Assembly: GCA_963719135.1 (NCBI GenBank)
Contig: CAVRAZ010000006.1
Location: 496,001 to 560,000, forward strand
Length of the DNA stretch: 64,000 bases
Direction: 5' to 3'
From: CAVRAZ01 sp963719135
Lineage (GTDB): Bacteria; Pseudomonadota; Gammaproteobacteria; DSM-19610
The notes below the pieces were generated by a model. It was not told the DNA's origin, did not search any database, and worked only from the letters and a program-made list of their open reading frames with translations. Below, piece by piece: positions 44,717 to 55,217 of the stretch. Numbering within the stretch: position 1 is the stretch's first letter; each line of letters begins with the position of its first letter. Made by a program: the position numbers and the translations under genes.

Positions 44717-46809
44717 GTAACGCCTCCGCGCGCCTCAAGCATGACGACGCTGCGTGCGTCGATACGATAGTTCGCTGTGCCATGCGGGGCCTGCTTGGAG
44801 CGCGCGACGATATCCGCCGGCGCGGCTTGTGCGGTGTCGAGTGCGAGATGCCAGCGCCGAGCGGGGATGTCGGGCAACGGCGCATCCAGCGCCTGCTCCG
44901 ACATGTTCAGGATCACATGGAGATCTTCTTCGTCCGCGCTCAGGCCGGCGAGCGTAAAGGCGAGAAAGCGGGCCTGGCCGTCAAACCACAGCGGCTCATT
45001 CAAGCGCGGCCCGTGCCAGGCGACACCGGGAATGCCGCGGCCGGGTACAGGCGCGTCACTGAAATAGCGGTTTACGGTGAGATTGGGATGGCGGCGGCGC
45101 AGCGCGATCAGCTCGCGCGCGTAGCGCAGCACATCGCGGTTCGTATCTACCAGCCGCCAATCCAACCATGACAGCTCATTGTCCTGGCACCAGCCGTTGT
45201 TGTTGCCGCCCTGCGTGCGCAACACCTCGTCGCCGGCGAGGATCATGGGCACACCGCGCGACAGCATCAGGATGGCCAGCAAATTCTTCGCGCGCCGCCG
45301 ACGCAATGCCAGCACCGCGGGGTCATTGGTTTCGCCCTCCGTACCGCTGTTCCAACTCAGATTGTCATTGCTGCCGTCGCGGTTGTCTTCGCCATTGGCT
45401 TCATTGTGCTTGCCGTTGTAGCTCACCAGGTCGTGCAGCGTAAAACCGTCATGACAGGTGACGAAGTTGATGCTGTTGGCGGGCCGCCGGCCGTCGTCCG
45501 CATAGAGATCCGCGCTGCCGGCCATGCGTGTAGCGACCTCGCCGATGAGGCCGGGATCGCCGCGGACGAAGCGCCGCATCACATCGCGATAGTGGCCGTT
45601 CCACTCCGCCCACGCCATGCCCGGAAAGGCGCCGAGTTGGTACAAGCCCGCTGCGTCCCAGGCCTCGGCGATGACCGGCAACCGGGCGAGCGTGCGCGAG
45701 GACTCGATGTTCCATGGCAGGGGCGGATTGGCGAGCAACGCGCCGTTGTCACCGCGGGCAAACACGCTGGCGAGATCGAAGCGAAAGCCGTCCACACCCA
45801 TGGTCTCCACCCAGTATTCGAGGCTCTCCATGATGAACGTGCTCACCATGGGATGATTGCAGTTCACGGTATTGCCGCAGCCGGTGTAATCGCGATACCG
45901 GCGCCGGTCGGCGGGATCGAGGTGATAGAATATCTCGTTGGCCAGCCCCTTGAAGCTGATCACCGGACCATCGTCGCCACCCTCGGCAGTGTGGTTGTAC
46001 ACCACGTCCAGCAGCACGCGTATGCCGGCGTCGTGCAAGGCGTCGACGAGTGCGCGAAACTCGTGGTCGGCCTGCAGGGGATCGATGGCGTAGTGCGGAT
46101 GGGGCGCAAAGAAGCTATGGGTGCTGTAACCCCAGTAGTTTTTCAGACCGCGCGCCGCCACCACATCCGGCACGTCTTGCTCGTCGTAGGCCATCACCGG
46201 CAACAACTCGACGTGCGTAATCCCCAGTTCCTTTAGATAGGGAATCTTCTCCCTGAGACCGGCATAGGTACCCGGATGCTTGACCGCGGCGGAGGTGTGA
46301 CGCGTAAATCCACCGATGTGCAGTTCGTAAATCACCGCGCCGCCCAGATCATCGGCTGCCACCCTATGGTTCGTACGCGGCAGCGCGGTGGTGGCAACGG
46401 CACGCAGCGACGTGCGCCCGACGTCGTTCGGGTCGGCGGCACGCCGCCGCTCCCATACCGCATCCGTCACCACCCGCGCCCACGGGTCGACCAGTTCCTT
46501 ACCCGGGTTGAAACGATGACCGGTCGCCGCCGTATTCGCCGGCCCATCCGTGCGCCAGGTGTAGTGCGTGCCCGCCGCGAGTCCTACGACAAAGACATGC
46601 CAGAAGAAAAAGCTGTGGTTGCGCTCGGGATCGAGGGCAATGACCCGGAACGGGTCGGGGCTGTCGGCCTGTGCATAGAGCAACAGCTCGACGCGCGTGG
46701 CATAGCGAGTGAAGGTGCAGAAATTGATACCGTCGGCCGCAACCGTCGCCCCCGGCGGAAAGCGCGTACCGGGGCGCGTGGCATAGTGACGCTCAGCCTT
46801 GATGGTCAC
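44713..46809 (-). CDS. glgX: Glycogen debranching enzyme GlgX (GH13_11 type)
   Basis: The 698-residue protein has an N-terminal CBM48-like domain (FPPGATVAADGINFCTFTRYA) and a GH13 catalytic domain with VLLDVVYNHTAEG, VDGFRFDLASVF (nucleophile Asp), PVIAEAWDAAGLYQLG (acid/base Glu) and FVTCHDGFTLHDLVSYN (third carboxylate). GlgX hydrolyses α-1,6 branches left after phosphorylase action. It lies between glgP and ackA, 29 bases after glgP, and is complete. Confidence 0.94.
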   Translation of the reverse strand: MTIKAERHYATRPGTRFPPGATVAADGINFCTFTRYATRVELLLYAQADSPDPFRVIALDPERNHSFFFWHVFVVGLAAGTHYTWRTDGPANTAATGHRFNPGKELVDPWARVVTDAVWERRRAADPNDVGRTSLRAVATTALPRTNHRVAADDLGGAVIYELHIGGFTRHTSAAVKHPGTYAGLREKIPYLKELGITHVELLPVMAYDEQDVPDVVAARGLKNYWGYSTHSFFAPHPHYAIDPLQADHEFRALVDALHDAGIRVLLDVVYNHTAEGGDDGPVISFKGLANEIFYHLDPADRRRYRDYTGCGNTVNCNHPMVSTFIMESLEYWVETMGVDGFRFDLASVFARGDNGALLANPPLPWNIESSRTLARLPVIAEAWDAAGLYQLGAFPGMAWAEWNGHYRDVMRRFVRGDPGLIGEVATRMAGSADLYADDGRRPANSINFVTCHDGFTLHDLVSYNGKHNEANGEDNRDGSNDNLSWNSGTEGETNDPAVLALRRRRAKNLLAILMLSRGVPMILAGDEVLRTQGGNNNGWCQDNELSWLDWRLVDTNRDVLRYARELIALRRRHPNLTVNRYFSDAPVPGRGIPGVAWHGPRLNEPLWFDGQARFLAFTLAGLSADEEDLHVILNMSEQALDAPLPDIPARRWHLALDTAQAAPADIVARSKQAPHGTANYRIDARSVVMLEARGGVT

Positions 46810-46838
46810 TGATCGTCACCGGCCCGACCTTCCAGATG

Positions 46839-49329
46839 TCATCGCAATATTCCGACGATAGCGCGGTCGGAGGAAAATTTGCCGGAGCGCGCCGTATTCA
46901 TAATGGACATGCGCGTCCAGCGCTCGGTGTCCTTCCACGCCGCGTTCACCTGCTCCTGGCAGGCCACATAGGCGGCATAATCGGCCAATACAAGGAACGG
47001 ATCGGCATAGCGCAGATTGTCGACGAGCGGCCGGAACACCTCGCTATCGCCGCGCGAGAAGTGGTCGCTCGCGATAAGGTCCAACACCGCGCGCAATTCC
47101 GCATTGGCCTCGATGTACGCCTCCGGCCGGTAGCCTTCGCGCTGAACGCGCTCCACCTCGGACGCGGTGAGCCCGAAGAGGAAGAAGTTGTCCGCGCCGA
47201 CTTCCTCGCGGATTTCCACATTGGCGCCATCGAGCGTCCCGATGGTGAGCGCACCGTTGAGCATGAATTTCATGTTGCCGGTGCCCGACGCCTCCTTGCC
47301 GGCGGTCGATATCTGCTCGGAGAGATCGGCGGCCGGATAGATGAGATGCGCGTTCTGCACGTTGAAATTGGGCACGAAGGCGACCTTCATGCGCGTGTTC
47401 ACTTCCGGGTCGGCGTTGACCGTCTCGGCCACGGCGTTGATCAGCTTGATGATGCGCTTGGCCATGAAATAGCCCGGCGCGGCCTTGCCGCCGAAGATGA
47501 AGGCGCGCGGCGGCACATCGAGCGCGGGGTTTTGCTTCAGGCGATGATAGAGCGTGACGATGTGCAGCACGTTCAGGTGCTGGCGCTTGTATTCGTGGAT
47601 GCGCTTGACCTGGATGTCGAACATCCATGTTGGATCGAGTTCGATGCCGATAGTGCGCGCGCAACGTACTCCGCAAGCCGCTCGCTTGTTGGCCTGTTTG
47701 ACCGCGCGCCAGTCGTCGCGGAATGAGGCGTCATCTATAAACGCCTCGAGCTTTCTGAGCTCCTCCAGATGCGCAACCCAGTTATCACCAATGGCTTTGG
47801 TAATCAGATCCCGCAGCCCCGGATTGGAAAGCGCCAGAAAGCGCCGAGGCGTGACACCGTTGGTCTTGTTGCTGAAACGCTCGGGCCAGAGTTCGTAAAA
47901 GTCCTTCAACACACTCTGCTTCAGCAAGTCCGAATGCAGCGCGGCGACGCCGTTCACGGCATGGCTGCCGACCGTGGCGAGATGCGCCATACGCACACGC
48001 TTGCCGCCCTCCTCGCCGATCATGGACATGCGCGCCACGCGCGCCTCATCGCCGGGATAACGCGCGCGCACCTCGGCGAGGAAGCGGGCGTTGATCTCGT
48101 AAATGATCTCCAGGTGCCGCGGCAGCATTTCCTGGAACATGGGCAGCGGCCAGGTCTCGAGCGCCTCGGGCAGCAGGGTGTGGTTGGTATAGCCGAAGGT
48201 TTGCACGGTGATGGTCCCAGGCCTCGTCCCACCCGAGTCCGCGCTCGTCCACCAACAGCCGCATCAGCTCGGCCACACCGATGGAGGGATGGGTATCATT
48301 GAGCTGCATGGCATAGCGCTGCGCGAGGTTTTGCACCGGCTCGCCCGCCATATCGAGGATGTGCAGCAAGTCTTGCAGCGAACAGGACACAAAGAAGTAT
48401 TGCTGCGCGAGCCGCAGGAGCTTGCCGATGTCCGGTTCGTCATTGGGATAGAGCACCTTGGTGACCGTCTCCGATATCGTCTTGTCCTCCACCGCCTGGT
48501 AATAATCGCCGGTGTTGAAGGACTGGAAGTCGAAGGATTCGACCGCCTCGGCACTCCATAGCCGCAGCGTGTTGCAGGTATTCACCCGATAGCCTTGGAT
48601 CGGCGTGTCGTAGGCAACGCCCTTCACCACGCGGAACGGCACCCAGCGCACGCGATAGCGTCCCTGGTCATCCTGATAGGGTTCGGTGTGGCCGCCCCAG
48701 TTGACGTAATACGCCACCGACGGCTTGGCGATCTCCCAGGGATTGCCGTAGCGCAGCCACTTGTCGGTCACCTCCGTCTGCCAGCCGTCGCGGATCTCCT
48801 GATCGAAGATGCCGAACTCGTAGCGGATCCCGTAGCCTATCGCCGGGCATTGCAGTGTCGCCAGGGAATCGAGATAGCACGCGGCCAAGCGCCCGAGACC
48901 GCCATTACCCAGCCCCGGTTCTTCCTCCTGAGCCAGAATGTCGTCGAGGTCGATCCCGAGTTCGCCCATCGCGGTGCGCACCGTCTGTTCGATGCCGAGG
49001 TTCACGAGGTTGTTGCCGAGATGCGGACCCATGAGGAATTCCGCGGAGAGATAGCAGGCGATCTTTTTTTTCAGGTCGACATAGGTCTGTGTGCTGTTCA
49101 TCCAGCGGTGCTGCATGCGGTCGCGCACCGCGAGCGCGAGCGCGCGGTAAACGTCATGGGCGTCCGCCACCGCCGGTATTGTGCCGACGGAGTAGTACAA
49201 GTGGTTCATCACCGCCCGCTTCAGTCCCTCTACGCTCATGCTCGTGCGGTCGTCCTCGACGAGAGGCGTCGGGGGTTCTGTTGCCTTCGGGGTCGTAGTC
49301 GTGCTCACTGATAGTCTACTCCTAATCAT
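46839..49329 (-). pseudogene. glgP: Glycogen phosphorylase with a one-base frameshift
   Basis: From 49329 the frame encodes the N-terminal half (SVEGLKRAVMNHLYYSVG, YLSAEFLMGPHLGNNLVNLG, EPGLGNGGLGRLAACYLDS, LNDTHPSIGVAELMRLLVDE, DEAWD). One extra base in a C-run at 48216-48218 (plus strand) puts the rest in another frame: TVQTFGYTNHTLLPEALE, RFSNKTNGVTPRRFL, VKRIHEYKRQHLNVLHI, and the PLP-binding GTGNMKFMLNGA. Both halves together would give about 829 residues, normal for GlgP, with all catalytic residues. Because nothing else is damaged, a sequencing error is as likely as a real mutation. The start MIRSRLSVS is tentative. It would release glucose-1-phosphate from glycogen. Confidence 0.85.
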
Positions 49330-49375
49330 GTCGCACTGCGCGTGTGTCTTATCAGCACCACGCTGATCAGCGCGT

Positions 49376-51772
49376 TCACAGCGGCCAGACCCAGTTGGTG
49401 AACTCATCGTGGTCGGTGCCGTGCTCATGGGCGTAAGCGAGGTTCAGAATGATCTCGTCTTTCATCTGTTCCTTGAGATGCGCGGCCCGAGCAGCCAGTC
49501 CCGGCACACGATCGATCACATCGATCACCAGGGTGAAACGGTCGGTCTGATTCAGGATCGCCAGCTCCAGCGGCGTGTTGATGTTGCCGCGTTCTTTGTA
49601 GCCGCGCACGTGTATCTGCTCGTGATTCTTGAAGCGGTAGGCCAGCTTGTGGATCAGCCAGGGATAGCCGTGGAAGTTGAAGATCACCGGCTTGTCGGTG
49701 GTGAACAGGCTGTCGAACTCGCGCTCGGTCGAGCCGTGCGGGTGTTCGGACACCGGTTGCAGCTTGTAGAGGTCCACCACGTTGACGAAGCGCACCTTCA
49801 GGTCCGGCAGATGCTCGCGCAGTATGGCGGTGGCCGCGAGCGCCTCCTGGGTAGCCACGTCGCCGCAGGAAGCCATCACCACGTCCGGCTCCGCACCCTC
49901 ATCGTTGCTGGCCCTTGCCCAGATGCCGATGCCCTTGGCGCAATGCACCACCGCCTCGTCGATGGTGGTGAATTGCAGGTGTTTCTGTTTATCGGCGACG
50001 ATCACATTGATACAGTCGGTCGAGCGCAGGCACTGATCGGCCACCGCCAGCAGGGTATTGGCATCCGGCGGCAGATAGATGCGGGTCACGCTCGGGCTCT
50101 TGTTGGTCACCAGATCGATGAAACCCGGGTCCTGGTGCGAAAAGCCGTTGTGATCCTGGCGCCAGACCGTGGAGGACAGCAGGATGTTCTGCGACGCCAC
50201 CGAGGCGCGCCAGGGCACATGGTTCTTGCAGATGTCCAGCCACTTGGCATGCTGGTTGAACATCGAGTCGATCACATGAGCGAAGGCTTCGTAGGTGTGG
50301 AAGAAGCCGTGCCGTCCGGAGAGCAGGTAGCCTTCGAGCCAGCCGATCAGGGTGTGCTCGGAGAGCATTTCCATCACCCGCCCGTCGCGCGACAGTTCGC
50401 CGCCGTCTGCGTCCTCCGGCAGCATATCCGCCATCCAGACCTTCTTGCTCACTTCGTAGATGGCCTGCAGGCGGTTGGAGGCCGTCTCGTCGGGCCCGAA
50501 GACGCGGAAATTGGTCATGTTGTTGCGCATCACGTCGCGCAGGAACTCGCCGAGCGGCTTGGTGTTCTCGTACAAAACCTTGCCCGCCTGCTTCACTTCC
50601 ACCGCATAGTCGCGGAAGTCCGGCAGCTTGAGCTCTTTGCGCAACAGGCCGCCGTTGGCGTGCAGGTTGGCGCTCATGCGCCGCGTACCGTGCGGGGCGA
50701 GCTCGCGCAGTTCCGGCACCAGCCGGCCGTTGGCGTCGAACAGTTCTTCGGGCTGGTAACTGCGCATCCAGTCTTGCAGCAGCTTCAGGTGCGCGGGATT
50801 GGTGCGCACGTCCGCGAAGGGCACCTGATGTGACCGCCAGGAACCTTCCGCTTTGTGACCGTTGATTTCCTTGGGCCCCGTCCAGCCTTTGGGCGTACGC
50901 AGCACGATCATCGGCCAGCTCGGCAGCTCCACCTTGCCGCTGTCGCGGGCACTCTTCTGGATCTGGCGGATCTCGGCGATGGCGCTGTCCAGGGTCGCCG
51001 CCATCGTCTGGTGCAGGACGTCGGGATCGTCGCCCTCGACAAAATAGGGCGTGTAACCGTAGCCGTGGAAAAGCGCCTCCAGCCGCTCGTGGCTGATGCG
51101 CGCGAGGATAGTCGGGTTGGCGATCTTGTAGCCGTTGAGGTTCAGAATCGGCAACACCGCACCGTCGCGGATCGGATTGACGAACTTGTTCGAATGCCAG
51201 GCGGTGGCCAGCGGCCCGGTCTCGGCTTCGCCATCGCCTACCACGCAGGCGACGATGAGCTCGGGATTGTCCAGGCAGGCGCCATAGGCATGGGACAGGC
51301 TGTAGCCCAGCTCGCCACCCTCGTGAATGGAACCGGGGGTTTCCGGCGTGACGTGCGAACCGATGTGGCCAGGGAAAGAAAACTGTTTGAAGAACTTGCG
51401 CAGGCCCTCTGCATCTTCGCTCTTGTCGGGATAGATCTCCGAGTATGTACCTTCCAGATACGTGGGCCCGAGCACGCCCGGCGCACCATGACCGGGGCCC
51501 GCCATGAAAATGACATCAAGATCGTCGCGCTTGATGACCCGATTCAGGTGTACCCAGACGAACGACAGCGCCGGGCTGGCACCCCAATGCCCGAGCAGCC
51601 GATGCTTGACGTGTTCGACCTTGAGCGGCTCCTTGAGCAGCGGATTGGCGCGCAGATAGATCATGCCCACCGAAAGGTAATTGCAGGTGCGCCACCAGGC
51701 GTTCATCAGGCGCAACTCTTCGACGCTAAGCGGATTGTTGCTGGGTGCTGGTTCGTGTGCCGCCTTAGTCAT
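49376..51772 (-). CDS. xfp: Xylulose-5-phosphate/fructose-6-phosphate phosphoketolase
   Basis: The 798-residue protein is a complete phosphoketolase: GHGAPGVLGPTYLEGTYSEIYP, SIHEGGELGYSLSHAYG, GDGEAETGPLATAWHSNKF with the ThDP/Mg GDGxAE motif, VPWRASVASQNILLSSTVWRQDHNG (read as VPWRASVASQNILLSS and TVWRQDHNG) and the end IHVRGYKERGNINTPLELAI. It splits xylulose-5-P or fructose-6-P into acetyl-phosphate and a shorter sugar phosphate. The start MTKAAHEP is set by an AAGGAG ribosome site; the upstream in-frame ATG at 51793 has none. It is the first gene of the xfp-glgP-glgX-ackA-sulP-ppk2 operon. A truncated paralogue is at 27.4-28.7 kb. Confidence 0.96.
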   Translation of the reverse strand: MTKAAHEPAPSNNPLSVEELRLMNAWWRTCNYLSVGMIYLRANPLLKEPLKVEHVKHRLLGHWGASPALSFVWVHLNRVIKRDDLDVIFMAGPGHGAPGVLGPTYLEGTYSEIYPDKSEDAEGLRKFFKQFSFPGHIGSHVTPETPGSIHEGGELGYSLSHAYGACLDNPELIVACVVGDGEAETGPLATAWHSNKFVNPIRDGAVLPILNLNGYKIANPTILARISHERLEALFHGYGYTPYFVEGDDPDVLHQTMAATLDSAIAEIRQIQKSARDSGKVELPSWPMIVLRTPKGWTGPKEINGHKAEGSWRSHQVPFADVRTNPAHLKLLQDWMRSYQPEELFDANGRLVPELRELAPHGTRRMSANLHANGGLLRKELKLPDFRDYAVEVKQAGKVLYENTKPLGEFLRDVMRNNMTNFRVFGPDETASNRLQAIYEVSKKVWMADMLPEDADGGELSRDGRVMEMLSEHTLIGWLEGYLLSGRHGFFHTYEAFAHVIDSMFNQHAKWLDICKNHVPWRASVASQNILLSSTVWRQDHNGFSHQDPGFIDLVTNKSPSVTRIYLPPDANTLLAVADQCLRSTDCINVIVADKQKHLQFTTIDEAVVHCAKGIGIWARASNDEGAEPDVVMASCGDVATQEALAATAILREHLPDLKVRFVNVVDLYKLQPVSEHPHGSTEREFDSLFTTDKPVIFNFHGYPWLIHKLAYRFKNHEQIHVRGYKERGNINTPLELAILNQTDRFTLVIDVIDRVPGLAARAAHLKEQMKDEIILNLAYAHEHGTDHDEFTNWVWPL

Positions 51773-51974
51773 GTTCAGATCTCCTTGCTTCAATAGGGCG
51801 CTGAGGTATCAGCTTGTTACAGGCGCAAAACGCCGGGCAACGCTGATCGATGATCTGCCGCCCGGTGACGAGCTTCTCAAGACGACCGGCCAGCGCATCG
51901 GGCTTTGCATCGCCGCGCACCTTCACCACATATACGCGTCGGGTCGGGTACTTGAAGTCAGTGTTGAAAGCCAT
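51765..51974 (-). pseudogene. Truncated copy of the small duplicated gene
   Basis: The copy starts MAFNTDFKYPTRRVYVVKV and matches the intact gene at 38568-38783 for about 45 residues (RGDAKPDALAGRLEKLVTGRQ), then diverges into unrelated codons that run into the xfp start. The conserved FRSGRELL part is missing. The gene is therefore a remnant left at the repeat boundary. Confidence 0.65.
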
Positions 51975-52194
51975 GTCGGGTGTCCATAGCGAGTTTTCGA
52001 CGCTACCATAACGGCTCTCGCACGCCGAGTTGTCAGCGTAACGTCGCCATTTCATCTGGAATCAGGAAAACCGACCTGCTCAGACGGCACAGCTTGCCGC
52101 AAGCCCGTCAGACGCGCGCACACCCAATCACGGCGGAACGGGTACGTTTCACTGACTACTTTCAGCAAGCCGGAAGTTAGGATGAACCCGTATG
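51862..52194. repeat. ~330-bp direct repeat, copy B
   Basis: This is the second copy of 38671-39001, in the same orientation. Homology stops at CCGGTGACGAG on the xfp side and near the ATGAACCCGTATG stretch on the other. The xfp promoter probably lies in or beside it. Confidence 0.8.
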
Positions 52195-52273
52195 CGGTTT
52201 CGGATTGCTCCCAAATGGCAGGCGCGTCGACCGGAGCAAGAGCCCGCAGCGCGTACTGCAGGAGCAGGCAGGT

Positions 52274-55201
52274 TTACTTGGACTTCGTTGTGCCGAGCAG
52301 TGCTCGCGCCCTGGCGACAGCGGCTGTGTCGGGCGCTTCGGGAAGCTGGTCGACGAGCGCGGCAAGTGCGCGTCGGTCTTTGGCCGTTGCACTGTGGCGG
52401 TCGCACAGTTCAATCAGCGCCAGCAACTCCAGCCACGGTGCCTCCTGCGCTCTGGCCTCCGCGATCGCGCGTCGAATCGCGGCGGCGGCGGCTGCGCGGT
52501 CGCCGCGCGCGCGCGCGATGGCAGCCTGCATCACGTACAACTGCGGCAGATACACGCGCTCCCCGAGCGTGTTTACCACATGCAGCGCGTCGTCGAGTTG
52601 GTGTTGCGCGGCGTCCCAGTCGCCGGCAAGCACCAGGGCCTCCGTGGCATACCCGAGGACTTCACTTCCTCCCGCCAGCATCCCGAGCCGGGTATTGTCG
52701 TCGTACGCCTCTCGAATGCGGCGATAGCCGTCGCGCGGTTGGCCCATCCGGGCATCCGCCCAGCCGCGAAACCACCGGCACGCCATTCGACCTTGCGCAA
52801 CCCCGGATTCGTCGACGAGTGCGCGCATTGCGTCGGCCAGAGCCGCGACACGTTTCGCGTCGCCGAGTCGGACCGCGAACAGCGCCTCGTACCAGAAGGC
52901 CGCCAGCCGCGTGTTGGGCCATCCCAACAGGCGAGCGCGTGCGTGCGCCTGCTCCAACCGCGCGCGCCCCTGCTCGACGAACCCGGAAGTAAGAAGGTTC
53001 ATGCCGAGCAGCCCCAGCAGCGTGACCTGCGGATCGGCGACGAAGATTTCGGCCGGCGCCAGGTCGAGAAGCTCCGCCGACGCAAGCCCGCGCTCGATCC
53101 ATGTGCCGGCCGCGCGCGGTCGGCCCTGAAGCTGAGCAACGTATCCGTGCACGATGCACGTGACGAGCACAAGCACCGGATCGTTCGGTGCAGATGAGAG
53201 CGCCTCGGCCCGTTCCGCCACCGCCAGCGCCTCGGCATAGTCCGCCCGCAGACTAAGAACGAACCCGAACCCGTGCAGCAGCCGTCCGCGCATGGGATGT
53301 TCGGGGATGTCGGCGAGCAGCGAGTACGCACGCTTGAACGCGCTCTTCGCTTCGGGATGACTGATGCCATGCACGTGGGTGGCGGATACTCCCTGAAGCG
53401 TCGCAAGCGCGATCTCCAGCGCGTCGCGCTCAGCGCCCACGGGCGCCTGGCCGAGAAGGGTCAACGCATGCTGGGCGAGGCTCATGCACTCGCACGCACT
53501 AAAGCGCGCGAGCGCCGCTTCGGCAGCCTCAACATAGCAACGTAACGCGGCCATCGGCTCGCGGCCAAGCTCTAAGTGCATGGCGAGTTCCGTCGCGGCG
53601 ACCGGCGTGCCTGCCGCACGCTCGCGTGCGAGCGTGGTGCCGACTTTGCGGTGGAGCTGCGACCGAACCGACGGGTTCGTGCGCTCGTACAGCACTTGAC
53701 GAAAGAGCGCGTGCCTGAACGCATACGGCAACTCTGCCGTATTGCCACCTCCCTCGGCACGCGGCGCGACGAGCCACAACCGCTCGCGCGCGAGCTCGTC
53801 GCACGTCTGGCCGACCCATGCGGCGTCCCGCTCGAGTACTCCCGCAATCGTATCGACGCAGAACTCGATGCCGCGAACTGCGGCGGCCGAAAGCACCAAG
53901 CGCTGATCGCCGGTGAGCTTCGCGATGTAATGATCAATGATGGCCGCGAGATCCTCCGGGACAGCGATTTGCGCGAGCTGTGACCCGGCTGCAGCGTCGT
54001 CACCGGCTTGCGCGGCGCGCGTGATCACCTCCGTCATCACCGACGCGACGAACAGCGGTATGCCGTCGGTGCGCTCGTGCAACGCACGCACGAACCCTTC
54101 ATCGCCGACGATCGCCGGCGATCGTCCCACCACGTAGTCGGCGACCTCGCTTTCGGAGAACGGATCGAGCACGATCTCCTCGCACAAGTCATGCAGGCGC
54201 AGCTCGTGCCGTAAGGGGTTGAGCGGATGGTCGAGGGCCACGACCTCGGCGAGACGAAAGCTTGCAAGCCACATGAGCCGCGCGCTGCGCCGGCGGCGCG
54301 CGATGTAGTCGATGAGCTGGATCGTCGCGCGGTCGCTCCAATGCAGGTCCTCGGTCACCAGCAACAGCGGGCGACGCTCGGTGTAGCGATCGAGGAACTG
54401 GCCCATCTCGCGCAGCATGCGATCCGGGTTGACGCCGGCGAGCTCGCGTCGTAGCGCTTCTCGCTCTTCCGTTGTGCTGAGCCACGGTAGCTGCAGCAGC
54501 CAGGTCGGCGCCACGGCGCGCAGCAAAGACGGCACCTCGCTGTCGTTGCGGCACAGCTCGTCCAGCGCTTCCAGAACAGGAAGATAGGGCTCACCCGTGC
54601 CGTAGTGCTCGACGCATTGGCCGCGCGCGCGCGCGACGTCGCCGAGGCTCGCAGTGAACTGCTCGATCAGCGTCGTCTTGCCGATGCCCGGCTCGCCGAC
54701 AATCCAGACCACCGCGCGCTTGGCGCCGCACGCGATGTCCCAGGCGCGGCGCAGCCGTGATAGTGGTTCGGCGCGACCGATGAAGCAGGGTACGTGCACG
54801 GCGGCGGGTTCCGAAGCGTTTGGCAGGACGCCTGGCGCAGCGGGGATCGCACTGGGGGCGGCAATGAAGCGATACCCGCGCCGCGACACCGTTTCGATGA
54901 AACGCGGTTTGCGGGCATCGTCGTCGAGCGCGGTGCGGAGCTCGCTGATGGCGGTTCTCAACACCGAGTCGGTCACGAACTGGTGGCCCCAAACCTCATC
55001 GAGCAAAGCGTTCGTGGTGAGCAGGGACCCGGGGTGCCGTACGAGCGCGCACAGGACGGCGAATGGCGTCGGCGCGAGCGGGACAGCCGTACGGTCGCGC
55101 AGCAAGCGTGCGTTCGCCTCGTCAAGCTCGAATCGGTCGAAGCGCACTCGTACCGGATTCGAACCGGCCGAAGATCGGGCGTGGTCGGTGCTTTCAGCCA
55201 T
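52274..55201 (-). CDS. Winged-helix/AAA-ATPase/TPR transcriptional regulator
   Basis: The 975-residue protein starts with an OmpR/CadC-type winged helix (about 15-113: RFDRFELDEANARLLRD, GSLLTTNALLDEVWG, VLRTAISELRTALDDD, RFIETVSRRGYRFIA). An AAA/STAND ATPase follows (Walker A GEPGIGKTT about 170; LLLVTEDLHWSD as Walker B) and then a long helical region of TPR-like repeats to the end. Such one-component regulators sense a small molecule with the ATPase/TPR part. It is on the same strand as and directly upstream of the xfp operon, so control of that operon is possible. The protein looks complete. Confidence 0.87.
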   Translation of the reverse strand: MAESTDHARSSAGSNPVRVRFDRFELDEANARLLRDRTAVPLAPTPFAVLCALVRHPGSLLTTNALLDEVWGHQFVTDSVLRTAISELRTALDDDARKPRFIETVSRRGYRFIAAPSAIPAAPGVLPNASEPAAVHVPCFIGRAEPLSRLRRAWDIACGAKRAVVWIVGEPGIGKTTLIEQFTASLGDVARARGQCVEHYGTGEPYLPVLEALDELCRNDSEVPSLLRAVAPTWLLQLPWLSTTEEREALRRELAGVNPDRMLREMGQFLDRYTERRPLLLVTEDLHWSDRATIQLIDYIARRRRSARLMWLASFRLAEVVALDHPLNPLRHELRLHDLCEEIVLDPFSESEVADYVVGRSPAIVGDEGFVRALHERTDGIPLFVASVMTEVITRAAQAGDDAAAGSQLAQIAVPEDLAAIIDHYIAKLTGDQRLVLSAAAVRGIEFCVDTIAGVLERDAAWVGQTCDELARERLWLVAPRAEGGGNTAELPYAFRHALFRQVLYERTNPSVRSQLHRKVGTTLARERAAGTPVAATELAMHLELGREPMAALRCYVEAAEAALARFSACECMSLAQHALTLLGQAPVGAERDALEIALATLQGVSATHVHGISHPEAKSAFKRAYSLLADIPEHPMRGRLLHGFGFVLSLRADYAEALAVAERAEALSSAPNDPVLVLVTCIVHGYVAQLQGRPRAAGTWIERGLASAELLDLAPAEIFVADPQVTLLGLLGMNLLTSGFVEQGRARLEQAHARARLLGWPNTRLAAFWYEALFAVRLGDAKRVAALADAMRALVDESGVAQGRMACRWFRGWADARMGQPRDGYRRIREAYDDNTRLGMLAGGSEVLGYATEALVLAGDWDAAQHQLDDALHVVNTLGERVYLPQLYVMQAAIARARGDRAAAAAAIRRAIAEARAQEAPWLELLALIELCDRHSATAKDRRALAALVDQLPEAPDTAAVARARALLGTTKSK

Positions 55202-55217
55202 TTCGATACGAACGGGT

